Positions 12,901 to 22,592 of a stretch of DNA of 64,000 bases are shown here, in pieces. The translations under genes were made by a program, and so were the position numbers. Numbering within the stretch: position 1 is the first letter of the stretch; every line of letters begins with the position of its first letter. Under the pieces are notes generated by a model that saw nothing but the letters and a program-made list of their open reading frames with translations, did not search any database and was not told the DNA's origin. The stretch is from Chrysomallon squamiferum (lineage: Eukaryota > Mollusca > Gastropoda > Neomphalida > Peltospiridae): the NCBI GenBank assembly GCA_012295275.1, contig CM022676.1, positions 568,341 to 632,340 on the forward strand, written 5' to 3'.

Positions 12901-15900
12901 TGCAAGCTGAACTGTGATTTCTGCTGTAAATTTAATAAAACAAAGATACATGAGTAACTATTTTGTTTTGGACATTCGAATTCGTTTTAATAGATTTATG
13001 GATTCGACAAGGTTTGTGGATTTTACTGTCGGTTAACAGCGGCTGAAAATTGAATTGTTTGTTATTATGTGATATAATAATGTTTGTTTGGAAAAACAAT
13101 CTTGTTACAACGTGAGGCGTCAGAAACAATTTACAGATAGAATTGGGAGATAGCCTAGTAAATAACATGTACTAATTGATTTATATCATCACTGTCCCAA
13201 AGCTGAAGTTTTATTCAATTTATATACACAATAATGTATTATATACACAAATGATAATTTTGATTGAACCCGGTACAGTTATTGATTAACAAGTAAATAA
13301 AATAAAATAAAATAAAAAGTCAAATGTAAACTGACATTGACAGCTGATACCAGCATCCTCTGAGTGACCACAGTTGTGTTTTCCCCAGCCAGGAAATGAA
13401 CACTTTTCAACACTTTCTTCATTTCCATCACATCTCAGATCATCAACCCATATTTGTCCAATTCCTTCCCCAAAGTGAGCTCTTTCATATGGTGTTGCAT
13501 TAAAACTGTCAAATGATATAAATATCATGATCTGTCAAATTGGAAAACAACAAGCGTTTTTATTTCGATATTTCAGAAAAAAGTCTTTACTTTCTGAGCA
13601 AGTTTATTTTTAATACCATACTGCTTAGGTGCAAGAAATGTACTGGCAAGAAAATATCCTTCCCCGAAGTGAGCATTTCGATAAAACTTCAGTGAAAATA
13701 ATAATATGAATATTGTATAAGATACGCTGTACAAATTTGTAATAAATCTACTATTTTTCTAAATGTTTTCAGAAGAACGTCCTTACTTTTTAACATAATT
13801 TTGGTAAACAAGGTTTACAAGCAAATGTTATTCTTATAAAATTACTGTCATCATCAACATCATTAGTATCAGTATAGCTATTATCAACATCATCATCACT
13901 AATATCGCTGCATTTATTATCATTATTTCATTTATTATTAGTAAACGTAGTAGTATTTTATCATCACGATTTCTATTCAAATTCTTATTTAATTTAAATA
14001 TTAAGAAAACGGTCGAGGAAAATCTTATGTATTATGTATTTTAAAAACAGTTTTAAATGTATGATGCTCAATAAAATAAAATCAATTGCATTTGTATGAA
14101 ATAGTTTCATTCAAATAAATAAATACACAAATAAATAACCAAACAAACAAACAAACAAATAAATAAATAAATTACCGACTAAATCCTAACATGTGACATA
14201 AAACAGAAGCATCTTTCTCATCAAAATAATCATCACAAATTGTTCCCCACGTCCCGTTTACTTGAATCTCAACTCGACCTTCTGTTGGTATTCCTCTTCC
14301 ATTCACTAAACGTACTGGTACTGAAACAAAAATTCAGATTTACATATTTATTCCTTTTTAATATGTTACGTTTATCTTTTTCTGCAACTACTAAACTTAT
14401 TACATGTGTGTATTTGAATGTTAATAAATAAACAAATAAATACATGCCTATAGATAGATAAATATACATAGACAGACAGACAGAGTGAGAGAGTTGATTT
14501 ATTGATTATTAGTTCTCTTCTCTACATACATTGTTTCTCACTACTTCCTGCTGGATCATGATTCATGGCGAATCACAATAGAAAATAAAGTTGTGATGTC
14601 TGTTTACTTTTAGAAATACATATTGTACTTAATTCACAATTATTATGATAAATAGATGATATAATTAACTTTGTGTTAATCAACAATTATTTTTCAGTTG
14701 TTAAGAATTGATTCAGTAATATAACGTATACTTTCTAGTCTGTAGATATAAAATCCAAGTACACTAGACTAATTATCTGGAAATATCTGTGAAGAATGGA
14801 TGTAATCACTCCCTGAACGATTATCAACAGGGACCGTCTCAGAAGTAAGAAAACAAACTAGTTATACTACTGTCAGAATAGACTGAGCACTGAACAACTT
14901 AACATAACATTAAAACGTGAATATGTGCAAAGCATGAACAACATCTATCTATATCAATACGTAAACATGAAAGACCAAGACATTATAAATGCATGCCCCT
15001 ATATTTTTAGATAGTTATTTTGTTTCAAACAGCTTATAGTGATATATCATTTAACGGTTTTCCGTGATTGCTTATCAGTTTTACACAGTAACAACTCTAC
15101 AGAAAAATCCAAACTGGACGAAATTCAAAGTTTTGGCAGTATATTAACCATTTTGGCCATAAATAAGGACATTTCAAATACATTTATTGTCTTTCGGGAG
15201 TGAAGGAGTACTTTTCTTGGGTCAAATATAGTTTTAAAATTATAATTTTTTTTTTTACTTTTTATTTTTTTAAATTTTTGTTCTTACCGCTGGTGTTTAT
15301 CCAACATGAATACGTTTATTAACTGAAGGGATGAATCTTCTACAAGTTGGTGCATTATTTCTACAAAAAGTTTAACACGTCATAAACATTTACTACTGAA
15401 TCTCATCTTGATTTTGATTTCCTGAGAGTTCTTAGGAATTTTCACTGGTTTTCATCTAGTTATTAAAGTTAGCCATTTTAACTTCACCAGCCACACAGTC
15501 AAATAAGAAGATTTTGACACTACAGAATAATATGCAAATTGACCGCAGTAGCTAACGAATGTGTGAACATGCCATCCTTTGCATCATTAGAAAGCGTCCA
15601 ATACATTAGTTATGATAATGGTATCTGTGAGGTTATGAACTACACGGTTGGAGAAATACGTTCAGAATAGTTCAGAGATCTCCAGTGAGCAGTAGACAAA
15701 TGTGTAGCTGATTCTAATACAGACCAGTTTACATTGAAGTATGTTACGCGAGGGACACTTCACTTTCAGTCTCTAAATCCAATGACATTCTCTGACTCAA
15801 GAGAGGCTGTAGAAAACTTCCAGTTAACATTTATTCCGCCTGCTGTTGAGTGAGGCACTCAACACATTACTGGTTAAGTAGTTAACAACTGGCCTGCCAT

Positions 15901-16683
15901 TTTCGATACTGGATTAAAAAGTATCAAGATCATAAAACAAACTGTCGACATCCTAAAACAAGCTGTAGAAATCCTAAAACAAGCTGTAGAAATCATAAAA
16001 CAAGCTGTAGAAATCATAAAACAAACTGTAGTTATCCTAAAACAAACTGTAGAAATCTTAAAACAAACTGTAGAAATCCTAAAACAAACTGTAGAAATCT
16101 TAAAACAAACTGTATTAATAATTATAATAAATAAATAAACTTCCTTTAAATACCTACATAAGTAAATAATTTAATTTGGGTAAAACCTTTTTTCAAAACA
16201 ATAGCTGGATTTTAGGGGGGTTTGTTTTAAATTAAGTTAATTAGCGGCCAAATTATTTTGAATTTTATGAGAACACACAGTTATAGTATTTGTTAACCTT
16301 ATATCTTAAAATAATTATATGGATCTTTAAATAGGTTTCTGTATTTTAAATGAGGTTTCTCAAAAACCATAGATAATTTATTTAGGCTTACTTTCCTTTG
16401 TTTTATTTCAAGCGACGTTTGTGAATTAATAAATAGTGTTTGTTGATGGTTTGTGTATCTAGTGGATGAGTTTGGTATTTTACCATCACACAATACATTA
16501 CCGTCTCAATTTACTAATCCCAATCACAGTGCATCGAAACGCCTACATTCCCTAGAGGCGACAAACAATAACAACTTCATACACCTACTCTGTTCACAAT
16601 ATACACTGAGACCTCGTGAATGATTAAAAGAAAGTTCTCAGTGATTTTTAAACATTTTTGTGTTGTTATTATATAACAATTTG

Positions 16684-16717
<34 letters not shown>

Positions 16718-17623
16718 TAATAATAATAATTCAAAATTAGAAATACAAATACAAATATACTGTGGTAAGATTTGCAGTTTTATTTTATAAAAGAAAAGAC
16801 TGAATCTAGCTGCCTGCATTATGTGATAATTCTATATCTAACTGTTTGACAGTTCCTAAGCGGTCCCACTGTCTGACATAAGATAATTATATTAAAATGT
16901 ATCGACTGTTTATCCCAACCTACACGAATCATAGAAAATCACGAAAAATATGTACTTGTGAAATAGATTTCAGATTTTTCAGTTATAGCTTATTAAAGCA
17001 AGGAATGATCAATAGTTTTACAATTCGTGTGTATTTTACATCCTGCATTTAACTGTTACATATGTAAAACAATCATGTAGGTAGGTATACATATTATTAT
17101 AGATTAATTTTAATTAATTTGCACCTGTGACTTCTTGTTTCTCTATGTGCAGTTTACTACTTCTTAGTCGAAACATGACAGCATAAGAAAAGATGATATG
17201 AAATGTTTGTTTAGTTCCTCCAATATTGCCGCTGTGTCGATGCTCGCAAGACCACTATATAAAGTCAGTGTTTGTTGGTTATGTAGGTCAGATAAATATC
17301 GTATGTCACAGGTACGTGAGATATACACAGATATACCCGGATGTTATTTACAACGATCTGACAAATTCATTGTTAATCTGACAAATGTCTGGACATGTGT
17401 AGAAATAAATAGTAAAAATAAAAAAATAAAAAAAATAATAGTAATAATAATTATCGGCATTTTGTTATGATTTGACATTTTAAGTTTCTCGGATAAATAG
17501 TAGATTTGTAATTATTTTTCAATATTTTTCTTTAATAACTATAAATATTTAAAAAAATGACATACCTGAAACGACTGCAGGTGTAACAAGTAAAACAATC
17601 CAAATGTATGAAAAGAAAAACAT
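1873..17623 (-). CDS. SRCR-Ig-FN3 transmembrane receptor gene (multi-exon)
   Basis: This is the main gene of the window, a predicted type I surface receptor of very roughly 950-1000 residues. In order it encodes a signal peptide, three SRCR domains, a short Ig half-domain, an Ig domain, four FN3 domains, one membrane helix and a short cytoplasmic tail with tyrosine motifs. Exon borders follow GT/AG (individual exons are listed separately). Every extracellular domain is bounded by phase-1 junctions, and each SRCR is split internally in phase 2, so domains can be added or lost without breaking the frame. No stop or frameshift was found in any exon read. SRCR, Ig and FN3 modules are ligand- or adhesion-binding in animals generally; the specific ligand is unknown, and an immune recognition role is inference. 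Least certain are the border of the Ig half-domain, possible missed exons in the 2.9-kb intron before the membrane exon, and the last exon. No gene symbol is assigned because I do not recognise a named orthologue. Confidence 0.85.
2328..2380 (-). CDS. Receptor exon 16: cytoplasmic exon with YDNL motif
   Basis: The 53-nt exon (ACAG acceptor, GTAAGT donor) takes phase 2 from the preceding micro-exon and gives [18 protein letters not shown], leaving in phase 1. T-Y-D-N-L fits a Y-x-x-L signalling or endocytosis motif and resembles ITIM/ITSM sites without matching the strict consensus. Confidence 0.78.
2728..2761 (-). CDS. Receptor exon 15: cytoplasmic micro-exon with PVYET
   Basis: The 34-nt exon lies between TTTCCAG and GTAATG. 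It joins in phase 1 from the membrane exon and gives [11 protein letters not shown], leaving in phase 2. The tyrosine after D-D-P-V is a plausible phosphorylation and SH2-docking site by general resemblance, not shown here. Confidence 0.75.
3219..3332 (-). CDS. Receptor exon 14: transmembrane segment
   Basis: The 114-nt exon (TTTCAG acceptor, GTTCGT donor, phase 1 to phase 1) reads [20 protein letters not shown] then [17 protein letters not shown]. It has a juxtamembrane acidic stretch, a hydrophobic helix with a G-S-G-S-G small-residue start, and a C-R-R-L-R-K stop-transfer signal. A broken copy of this exon lies at 54,974-55,086 on the plus strand. Confidence 0.92.
4020..4335. other. Unassigned GC-richer block, possible transposon fragment
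   Basis: This block is clearly less AT-rich than its surroundings and is open on the minus strand for over 100 codons (for example [19 protein letters not shown]), with no recognisable domain. Its position beside a LINE relic suggests a transposon piece, but I cannot assign it. Confidence 0.3.
4440..5480 (+). mobile_element. Jockey-type non-LTR retrotransposon relic (ORF1 end and ORF2 start)
   Basis: At 4,790-4,920 the plus strand reads [20 protein letters not shown] then KQVQWV, matching the C-x-x-C-x-G-x-H-x-x-x-C-x-x-W/Y-K-x-E-K-x-I-Q zinc-knuckle end of Jockey-type ORF1 (gag-like) proteins, with the His lost. At about 5,325-5,460 it reads IIQWNCQG, then NPNYDDLNL (after a frame change), then FLKTHKHF. 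This follows the usual start of the ORF2 endonuclease (I-x-Q-W-N-C-x-G ... L-Q-E-T-x-L-K). Several stops and frame changes lie between the blocks. It is dead, truncated, and antisense to the receptor gene. Confidence 0.65.
5481..5740 (+). other. Unassigned open stretch next to the LINE relic
   Basis: It stays open on the plus strand to 5,734 (for example [19 protein letters not shown]), in the same frame as the end of the LINE relic. I do not recognise the sequence. It may be a different transposon piece joined to the LINE. Confidence 0.25.
6218..6517 (-). CDS. Receptor exon 13: FN3 domain 4
   Basis: This 300-nt exon begins [20 protein letters not shown], continues [20 protein letters not shown] and ends [20 protein letters not shown], with donor GTACGT in phase 1. 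It is the membrane-proximal FN3 domain, followed by a 2.9-kb intron. Confidence 0.93.
7372..7671 (-). CDS. Receptor exon 12: FN3 domain 3
   Basis: This 300-nt exon begins [20 protein letters not shown], continues [20 protein letters not shown] and ends [20 protein letters not shown], with donor GTGCGT. The acceptor is CCAG preceded by a TTTA run. It is very close to domains 2 and 4. Confidence 0.93.
7990..8289 (-). CDS. Receptor exon 11: FN3 domain 2
   Basis: This 300-nt exon begins [20 protein letters not shown], continues [20 protein letters not shown] and ends [20 protein letters not shown], with donor GTAAGA. Its polypyrimidine tract is made of a TTTA microsatellite directly before the CCAG acceptor, as in domains 3 and 4. 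The fragment [10 protein letters not shown] recurs at 52.9 kb. Confidence 0.93.
8610..8909 (-). CDS. Receptor exon 10: FN3 domain 1
   Basis: This 300-nt exon runs phase 1 to phase 1. It begins [20 protein letters not shown], then [20 protein letters not shown], and ends [20 protein letters not shown]. The P-x-x-P start, the W in strand B (TWTEE), the Y in strand C (LQYRE) and the Y-L-V-R-I-x-A-Y-N core are FN3 signatures. The acceptor is CAAG rather than CAG/TAG, still AG. It is the most diverged of the four FN3 copies. Confidence 0.92.
9077..9163 (-). pseudogene. Relic copy of the Ig exon 3' end
   Basis: The minus strand reads [20 protein letters not shown] then N, a stop, and TIIAAG, followed by GTATAT. 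It matches the last 28 or so residues of the neighbouring Ig exon ([18 protein letters not shown]), including the donor. It contains an in-frame TAA and lacks the rest of the domain, so it is a leftover of a duplication. Confidence 0.75.
9231..9533 (-). CDS. Receptor exon 9: Ig domain lacking canonical cysteines
   Basis: The 303-nt exon (101 codons, phase 1 to phase 1, TTTCAG acceptor, GTATTA donor) reads [40 protein letters not shown] and ends [18 protein letters not shown]. The pattern G-x-D-V-T-L, N-P-x-P-x-F-T-W-Y-K and D-F-G-I-Y is an I-set-like Ig fold. The B-strand cysteine is replaced (TLKIY) and the F-strand cysteine is Val (YQVVV), so the usual disulfide is absent. It lies directly before the FN3 exons. 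Confidence 0.85.
9670..9836 (-). mobile_element. tRNA-derived SINE-like copy
   Basis: Read on the minus strand, GCGGGTGAACGGGGTG is followed by GTTTGATTCCTGTCAGCG and then a body with TCTGACG, TTTGTGAGG and GATTGGA. The first two blocks resemble the A and B boxes of a tRNA-derived head. A second diverged copy with the same order of blocks lies at about 50,930-51,040. Family name not assigned. Confidence 0.5.
9931..10059 (-). CDS. Receptor exon 8: C-terminal half of an Ig domain
   Basis: The frame reads [20 protein letters not shown] then [20 protein letters not shown] and VK, with donor AAAT|GTAACT in phase 1. D-T-G-F-Y-T-C is the F-strand signature of an Ig domain. The N-terminal half, with the first cysteine and tryptophan, is not visible upstream: the sequence from about 10,140 matches duplicated intron of the SRCR cassettes. 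An acceptor at 10,060-10,061 (GTGAAG) gives a 129-nt exon in the right phase, but the open frame continues to about 10,110, so the border is tentative. Confidence 0.6.
10542..10711 (-). CDS. Receptor exon 7: SRCR domain 3, second half
   Basis: This 170-nt exon reads [37 protein letters not shown], then [18 protein letters not shown]. Distances between equivalent second-half exons (10,711; 12,088; 13,505) are 1,377 and 1,417 bp. The introns share long matching blocks as well, which shows duplication of whole two-exon cassettes. Confidence 0.92.
11047..11191 (-). CDS. Receptor exon 6: SRCR domain 3, first half
   Basis: This 145-nt exon reads [20 protein letters not shown], then [20 protein letters not shown] and CYMLGFSR, with donor GTACTT. 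The remaining feature values match the other SRCR first halves. Confidence 0.92.
11919..12088 (-). CDS. Receptor exon 5: SRCR domain 2, second half
   Basis: This 170-nt exon reads [37 protein letters not shown], then [18 protein letters not shown]. All expected cysteines are present. One common Gly of the G-W-G-x-H-x-C motif is Arg here (GWRNH). Confidence 0.92.
12376..12520 (-). CDS. Receptor exon 4: SRCR domain 2, first half
   Basis: This 145-nt exon has the same borders and phases as exon 2. It reads [20 protein letters not shown], then [20 protein letters not shown] and CHMLGFSR. It is a close tandem copy of the neighbouring SRCR exons. Confidence 0.92.
13336..13505 (-). CDS. Receptor exon 3: SRCR domain 1, second half
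   Basis: The 170-nt exon begins [20 protein letters not shown], continues [17 protein letters not shown] and [18 protein letters not shown]. It carries the canonical G-x-G-x-I-W-x-D-x-L-x-C, C-F/S-x-x-G-W and C-x-H-x-E-D-A-G-x-x-C motifs. The donor is read as CAAT|GTCAGT, which restores phase 1 into the next SRCR exon; the same donor is used by the two other copies. Confidence 0.92.
13661..13800 (-). pseudogene. Fragment of an extra SRCR second-half exon
   Basis: At 13,663-13,700 the minus strand reads [11 protein letters not shown], matching the start of the SRCR second-half exons (ERAHFGEG). It is followed upstream by a repeat of the neighbouring intron (GTTTTCAGAAGAA.GTC.TTAC at 13,565 and 13,762). 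It stops after about 13 codons, so it is the remnant of a partial duplication, not an exon. Confidence 0.6.
14176..14320 (-). CDS. Receptor exon 2: SRCR domain 1, first half
   Basis: The 145-nt exon lies between TTTCAG and donor GTAATT. It begins [20 protein letters not shown], then [10 protein letters not shown], and ends in LCHMLGFSR. The N-terminal motif V-R-L-V-N-G, the WGTICDD core and the LGF end are typical of scavenger receptor cysteine-rich domains. It enters in phase 1 and leaves in phase 2. Confidence 0.92.
14321..17565 (-). other. Receptor intron 1 (3.2 kb)
   Basis: This intron separates the signal-peptide exon from the first SRCR exon. It contains a 22-bp tandem repeat (about 15,928-16,112), an AAT run (about 16,688-16,730) and otherwise no recognisable coding sequence. 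Confidence 0.75.
15928..16112. repeat. 22-bp minisatellite in receptor intron 1
   Basis: About eight tandem copies of a unit close to ATCCTAAAACAAACTGTAGA, with variants CATAAAACAAGCTGTAG and a few substitutions. Copies stay in register at about 22 bp. Confidence 0.9.
17566..17623 (-). CDS. Receptor exon 1: signal peptide
   Basis: Fifty-eight coding bases give [19 protein letters not shown] plus the first base of a Gly/Val codon, followed by the splice donor GTATGT. The sequence is a textbook secretory signal: hydrophobic core and small residues (A-V-V-S) at the end. The start was chosen because this frame joins in phase 1 to the first SRCR exon. A second ATG seven bases upstream (17,630) is out of frame and would form an overlapping upstream reading frame. 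The same exon, 58 nt long, occurs again in the inverted-repeat arm at 22,593-22,650. Confidence 0.85.
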
Positions 17624-17850
17624 TTCTCATCTAAAAACTGAACAGACGAGTTTGTCTCCGTCAAACGCAACTAGTCTAATTTACGTCCTGATTTGTGTGT
17701 TTAACTACGTGTTATCTCGACTGACCCGGTGTACTTTGTAACCGCAGTGCTCCTTCACATACAGATAAAGAAAAATACAAATAAAGTAAGTTTAGTCTAC
17801 AAAGTATTTTGTTAAGAATCAACACGAAAATCTTTCAGAGCAGTATTTTT
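17624..17850 (-). promoter_or_regulatory. Receptor 5' flank, conserved with the paralogous copies
   Basis: This lies directly upstream of the signal-peptide exon. It shares sequence with the flank of the duplicated signal exon in the arm, notably the block starting at 17,787 (AAGTTTAG..ACAAAG) matched at about 22,853, and a shorter block around ACCGCA..TG. It is therefore the likely promoter and 5' untranslated region, but I cannot point to a TATA box or a defined initiator. Confidence 0.35.
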
Positions 17851-18439
17851 TTAATTTTTTTTTAATAAGCTTTATATAAAATTAATAAAATCATTTAAAA
17901 CTGAACACTGTTTAAACACTAAGTAAACATGCATAGAAAATATGACTTTTGAATAAATAAGTAAACTTACTAAAAACTGGCTGAAAGATTTTAATTAATT
18001 TATTTTCTTTCGTGCCTTCGTTACTGTAAAATGTTTGGGAATTTATGAGATTTTTCTCACAAAAGGAAAACCATTTGCAGTTGATTTCTGGTAATGTTAC
18101 GATGTAGAAAGAGAAAATAAAATAAAACTGTATAACCACTTTCAGTACTTTCGAGAAAGCCAGATACTAACTCTTTAAAGAAATTTAATATTTTCATAGT
18201 CTTCTTCTAGAAACGCAGAATGCCAATTATTGTTATAGATGATGATTTTCATTGTAGATACGAACTCTTTTAAGACATTAATTATCTATAGAACATTTGC
18301 AAATTCACCAGTGTTCTGAAACGAAACGACAACGTATAAACAATCATTCTTATAACTTTTCACATCGCCTGCTAGGAGCAGTCTAAAAGTTGCCCAATGC
18401 TGATATTAGAGACACTACATTAAACTTGTCAAACATTCA
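17851..18439. other. Intergenic DNA between receptor gene and inverted-repeat arm
   Basis: AT-rich sequence with no recognisable gene, exon or repeat family. It ends where homology to the right-hand arm begins. Confidence 0.6.
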
Positions 18440-18699
18440 GTAGTAAAAGTAGGGATAGAATCTGTGACACAAACCCATAGACACACAGATATATATATAT
18501 GTATATACACACATACATGTCTCTGTGTGTCTATGGGTTTGTGTGTGTGCACTTAGGTGCATTACTGCATGCACGTATGAATGTATGTGTGTATATATAT
18601 ATATATATGTTTGTGTGTGTAACTGTGCTTGTATGAATGTATGTGTGTGTGTGTGTGTGTACTTAGGTGCATTCGTGCATGTACGTATGTATAGTGAAT

Positions 18700-21476
18700 G
18701 ATGTATCCTGTTTCTGTTAAAAGATTTCGTATGTGTGTTAAACCGTTATTATACCAACTGCGGAAAAATAAACTGTGTTGTACCATAACGGCTCATTTAC
18801 TATTTCGTCACAAGTTTCAGTTTTTCTTTTAAAGCACAAGATCTTTATGCACAAAACATCATTCCAAAAATAATTTTTAAACTTTTTGTTTATATATTCA
18901 CCAACATTGGCTCCCGGTTTAGATAAAGCTAGATTATCTATATATTTATTTAAAACCCATTTTCATTTGCTGTCCGATTGTAACAAGTGTCTTAACCAAG
19001 AAACTTTTAAAGCTTTAATGAATGTTAGTGTTTCAACCATTTTTAACTCACCCTCGGTATAATGTTTTGTAATAATTGAGCGTTTAATTCTATCTGGACC
19101 ATATTTCCATATAAATGAGAAAATCATTTTATTTAATTTTAATATATATTCTTTGGGTGGATTTGGTAGGCTGGTAAAAATATGAGATTGTTTTGACATA
19201 GCTAATGATTTTACAACCGTTACACTACCACATATAGTTCTGCATCTGCCATGCCACGAATTTCACCGTTTTTAAATTTTTACCAGCTTTTCATCCAAAT
19301 CTAGTGTCCGAATATTGTCTAGTTGTTTATTAAGTGTCAAATCTAGAACTTCAAAATGTTTTCACGCCAGTCTAGACTTAGCCGTTTGCACGTTTCTGCC
19401 ATAGTATTCGCAAGGGACATAAACCAATAGCTTTTGTTTTTTTCTTATATATATATATTTTTTTTTTTTTTCAGGCCCGATATATCTCTAAAAATGTCTA
19501 AAAGTATGTATTGCTTTCCTTATAGAGGAAGGAGATCCATCTAAATACAATTGAGTGTCATCAGCAAATTGTCCAGTTTTATATTCCAAATCCTATATAT
19601 CAATGCGTTTAATTAGAGGATTTGACCGAACAAGAATTCCATGAATTTCTATATAAAATAAATAAATATGGTGAAAGGGGATCGCCTTGCCTACAACCTC
19701 TTTCTATGTTAAAAGGTTCCGAGAGATGTCCGTTTTGTAAAATGTATGCCTTTGCATTATCGTAAAAGTAAAAACCCATCTACGAATTGATGGACCGAAA
19801 AAAAAATATTGTAAAGTTTTGTGCATGAATTGCATTGATATAGAATCAAATGTTTTTTTCAAAATCAATTAAAAGTATCAGTCCTGGTGTTTTATTAGTC
19901 TTACTTTCGAATAAAATATCATACAGTGTCCTTATATTTTCCCCAATAAAGCGTCCTCCTACAAAGCCCTTCTGATCTTCATTTTCAGTTCTATTTAAAA
20001 GTGGCTTTATTCAAGTGCTTAGCAGGCGGATGCTAGTTTATAAATAACATTTAACACTGATATAGGTCTCCAGTCTTTTAAAACATGTTTGTTCTTATTT
20101 GCTTTTGAATACAGGTAATTAGCCCTCGTCTAAGTGATAGAGACACCTCTTCCTTATCATAACCGTCATTTATCGTTTTTAAAACAAAATCACCCAAGTC
20201 TATCCGGAAGAATTTGAAAAACTCGTAATTTTAAAATTGTCTTTGAAACACAATTTCTAGTCTCTAAACTATAAAATATGCACTTGGCTTGACATGACAA
20301 TATTCTTGACCGTAGATAGGCGCCTTCTGTTTTATTATCTCTGATAGTTTCTAATTTCCGTTGTGTGTCGTGTAGTTCATCTAAAATATTTTCATCTATG
20401 TTCTGAACATTATTATTTATTTATTTTTCAATAATTGATATTTTTGTTTCTAAGTCAGTTTCGTCTTTTAACGCCTGACGTTTTTACCAAGTAGCATACG
20501 ATATCGTTTTACCTCTTATTTTCATTAACAATGTTTCTAAAAATAATGATACCGGTATCTTAAAATTTAAATCAGCATTACTTATCATTTGAATAGTTTC
20601 ATTTTTAACTGATAGACCATATTAATTTTTAGTCTTTTTTTTTTTTTTATCATATTTTTAATTTGAGTACGATAAGATGGGTCCTTTAATAAGGAGTTGT
20701 TAAATTTCCAATATCCTCTACCGCATTCTTAATCAGTAAAATTACATGTTATATTAATCGCATTATGGTGAGATCTATAAGGCATTATTATTTTAGCATC
20801 TAATACATTATGAAAAATACTTCGAGATACAAGAAAGTTATCCAGTCTAGCCTGCTGTCTAGGTTTTTTTCCTCTTCCACGTAAATGATTTAGTGTCTCC
20901 ATTTGATATTCTCCAAACATCGTTTTCATTTATAGTTTCTGATACTACTTGTCTGGCTCTTGGGTTATTAATACGTTGAGGAATTTTCCTATATCTAGTT
21001 GTGGGTCTAATACAAAGTTCCAGTCTCCACAGAATATCACGTCTTCTTGTTCAAAATTAATTTTATTAAAAATATCCAGATAGAATGGTGGTAAATCTTT
21101 ATTTAGGCCATAAATATTTACTATAGATAAATCAGTATGTTTATTTATCGTTAATCTAGTTATTATATAGTTAACGGTTAGGTCTATGAACGTATGTTCA
21201 TTATCAGTAACATATTAATGATCATTACTAAATAGAATAGCAAGTTTCCTCTTTCTTATATTATAAGGTGCTATTATTGTCTGCATATTCCATAACTGGT
21301 TCATACGCCCTGCACCTTTTTCATCTTTATGAATGTTCTGCAAACATATTATCGAATATATATATATATATATAATCTTTTTTTTTTGATTTATAGTAAT
21401 TTAAAACATCTCTCAAAAACGTTTCATCTGCAAGGCCCTGACAGTTTGCTGACACAAACTTAATACCATTATCCAT
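18700..21476 (-). mobile_element. L1/Tx1-like LINE relic, left-arm copy
   Basis: This is the reverse-complement copy of the element at 47,778-50,575. The minus strand starts MDNGIKFVSANCQG (ATG at 21,476) with the endonuclease start. Further on come a conserved 66-codon open segment (20,729-20,929), the reverse transcriptase block with Q-F-A-D-D-T-Q-L, and near the end the segment LFFRSWYNNGLTHIRNLLTE. Multiple stops and frame changes make it inactive. Confidence 0.85.
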
Positions 21477-21539
21477 TTGGAATTTTGACAAAGAACATTT
21501 GTAACTGTAATAGTAATAATGTAAAGCGAACTCAGTAAG

Positions 21540-22290
21540 CTTTAAGATACGTTCCTAGTACTTAATGATAACCTTCTTTCGCTAACCACGTACAAAGTAG
21601 TGTAAATGTACACATGATACGCTGTACCAAAGTCATTTTCACAGAAAAAGTGAAAAAATAGGTAGTTGGCAACTGTGTTTGCAACATCCCAACAATAACA
21701 ATATAAGAACATCAATATCCTAAAAAATAAATCCCTCAACAATGAACAATGTACTGCGCTTTTGTGGAAAAAATATGTGAATAGTAATGACCAAAAAACA
21801 ACAACGAAGAAACAGATGATATTTATAACTATTTATCCTAAAAAATGCATGCCTATCGCCAACTTGGAATACGTGAACACACACAAATAGAAGCATTGTG
21901 CCTTGGCAATAAATAAAAAAAATAGAAGAAATTAAATTAAAAGAAACAGTTGAGTGAGTGGTGCTCATCTAGTTTTCATCGTTTGATTGTTTTATGTATA
22001 TATATATATTACTAGGCTAATAACAATCTTTGCTGGATCACACTAACAAAAGATTACACACCAGCAAGTAAGCTTCATGTATCTTGTAAACTAACCAAAA
22101 TGTAGTATATACATAATATACATATAAAATTGCGTAGTTGAAAAACGATATGGGTATGATGTGTTTGAGTTTAAATTTTAATAGCCTTCCACACACGCCC
22201 AACCACTCTGGCTTCAAGAATAACAGCAGCATGCACAACTCTTATTCTGGTTTTCATGTGTTTTTCTTTTCTAATTTTATATGTCTCAGT
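21540..22290. repeat. Segment of the arm present three times in the window
   Basis: This part of the left arm is also present at 46,895-47,745 (right arm) and at 28,105-28,968, both in the opposite orientation. It lies between the LINE start and the duplicated signal exon. I do not recognise a protein in it; it may be the LINE's 5' untranslated region or old receptor intron. Confidence 0.8.
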
Positions 22291-22592
22291 GGCAAGCAAA
22301 AAAACTATTTTTTCCACCTTGTCTTAACCATTACTGAATCAGTCTTCTTCTACAACATAATTCTCATTGACTCCGAGTTTTAAATAAAATGAACAAAAAT
22401 ACAATGGAATTTTAAACAAGAAGATATTCTTGGAATTGTGCGACGATTTGTTATTTTAGAACAAATATAAAAATGTATGTTTGTCCAATGACTGCAGACT
22501 TATGCTCTGTACGTAATTTTGTTTTATTTATTTGTTCTTATTACTCAGTATTTCACTTTTAATCACTATATACATAAAACTAATATAAATAC

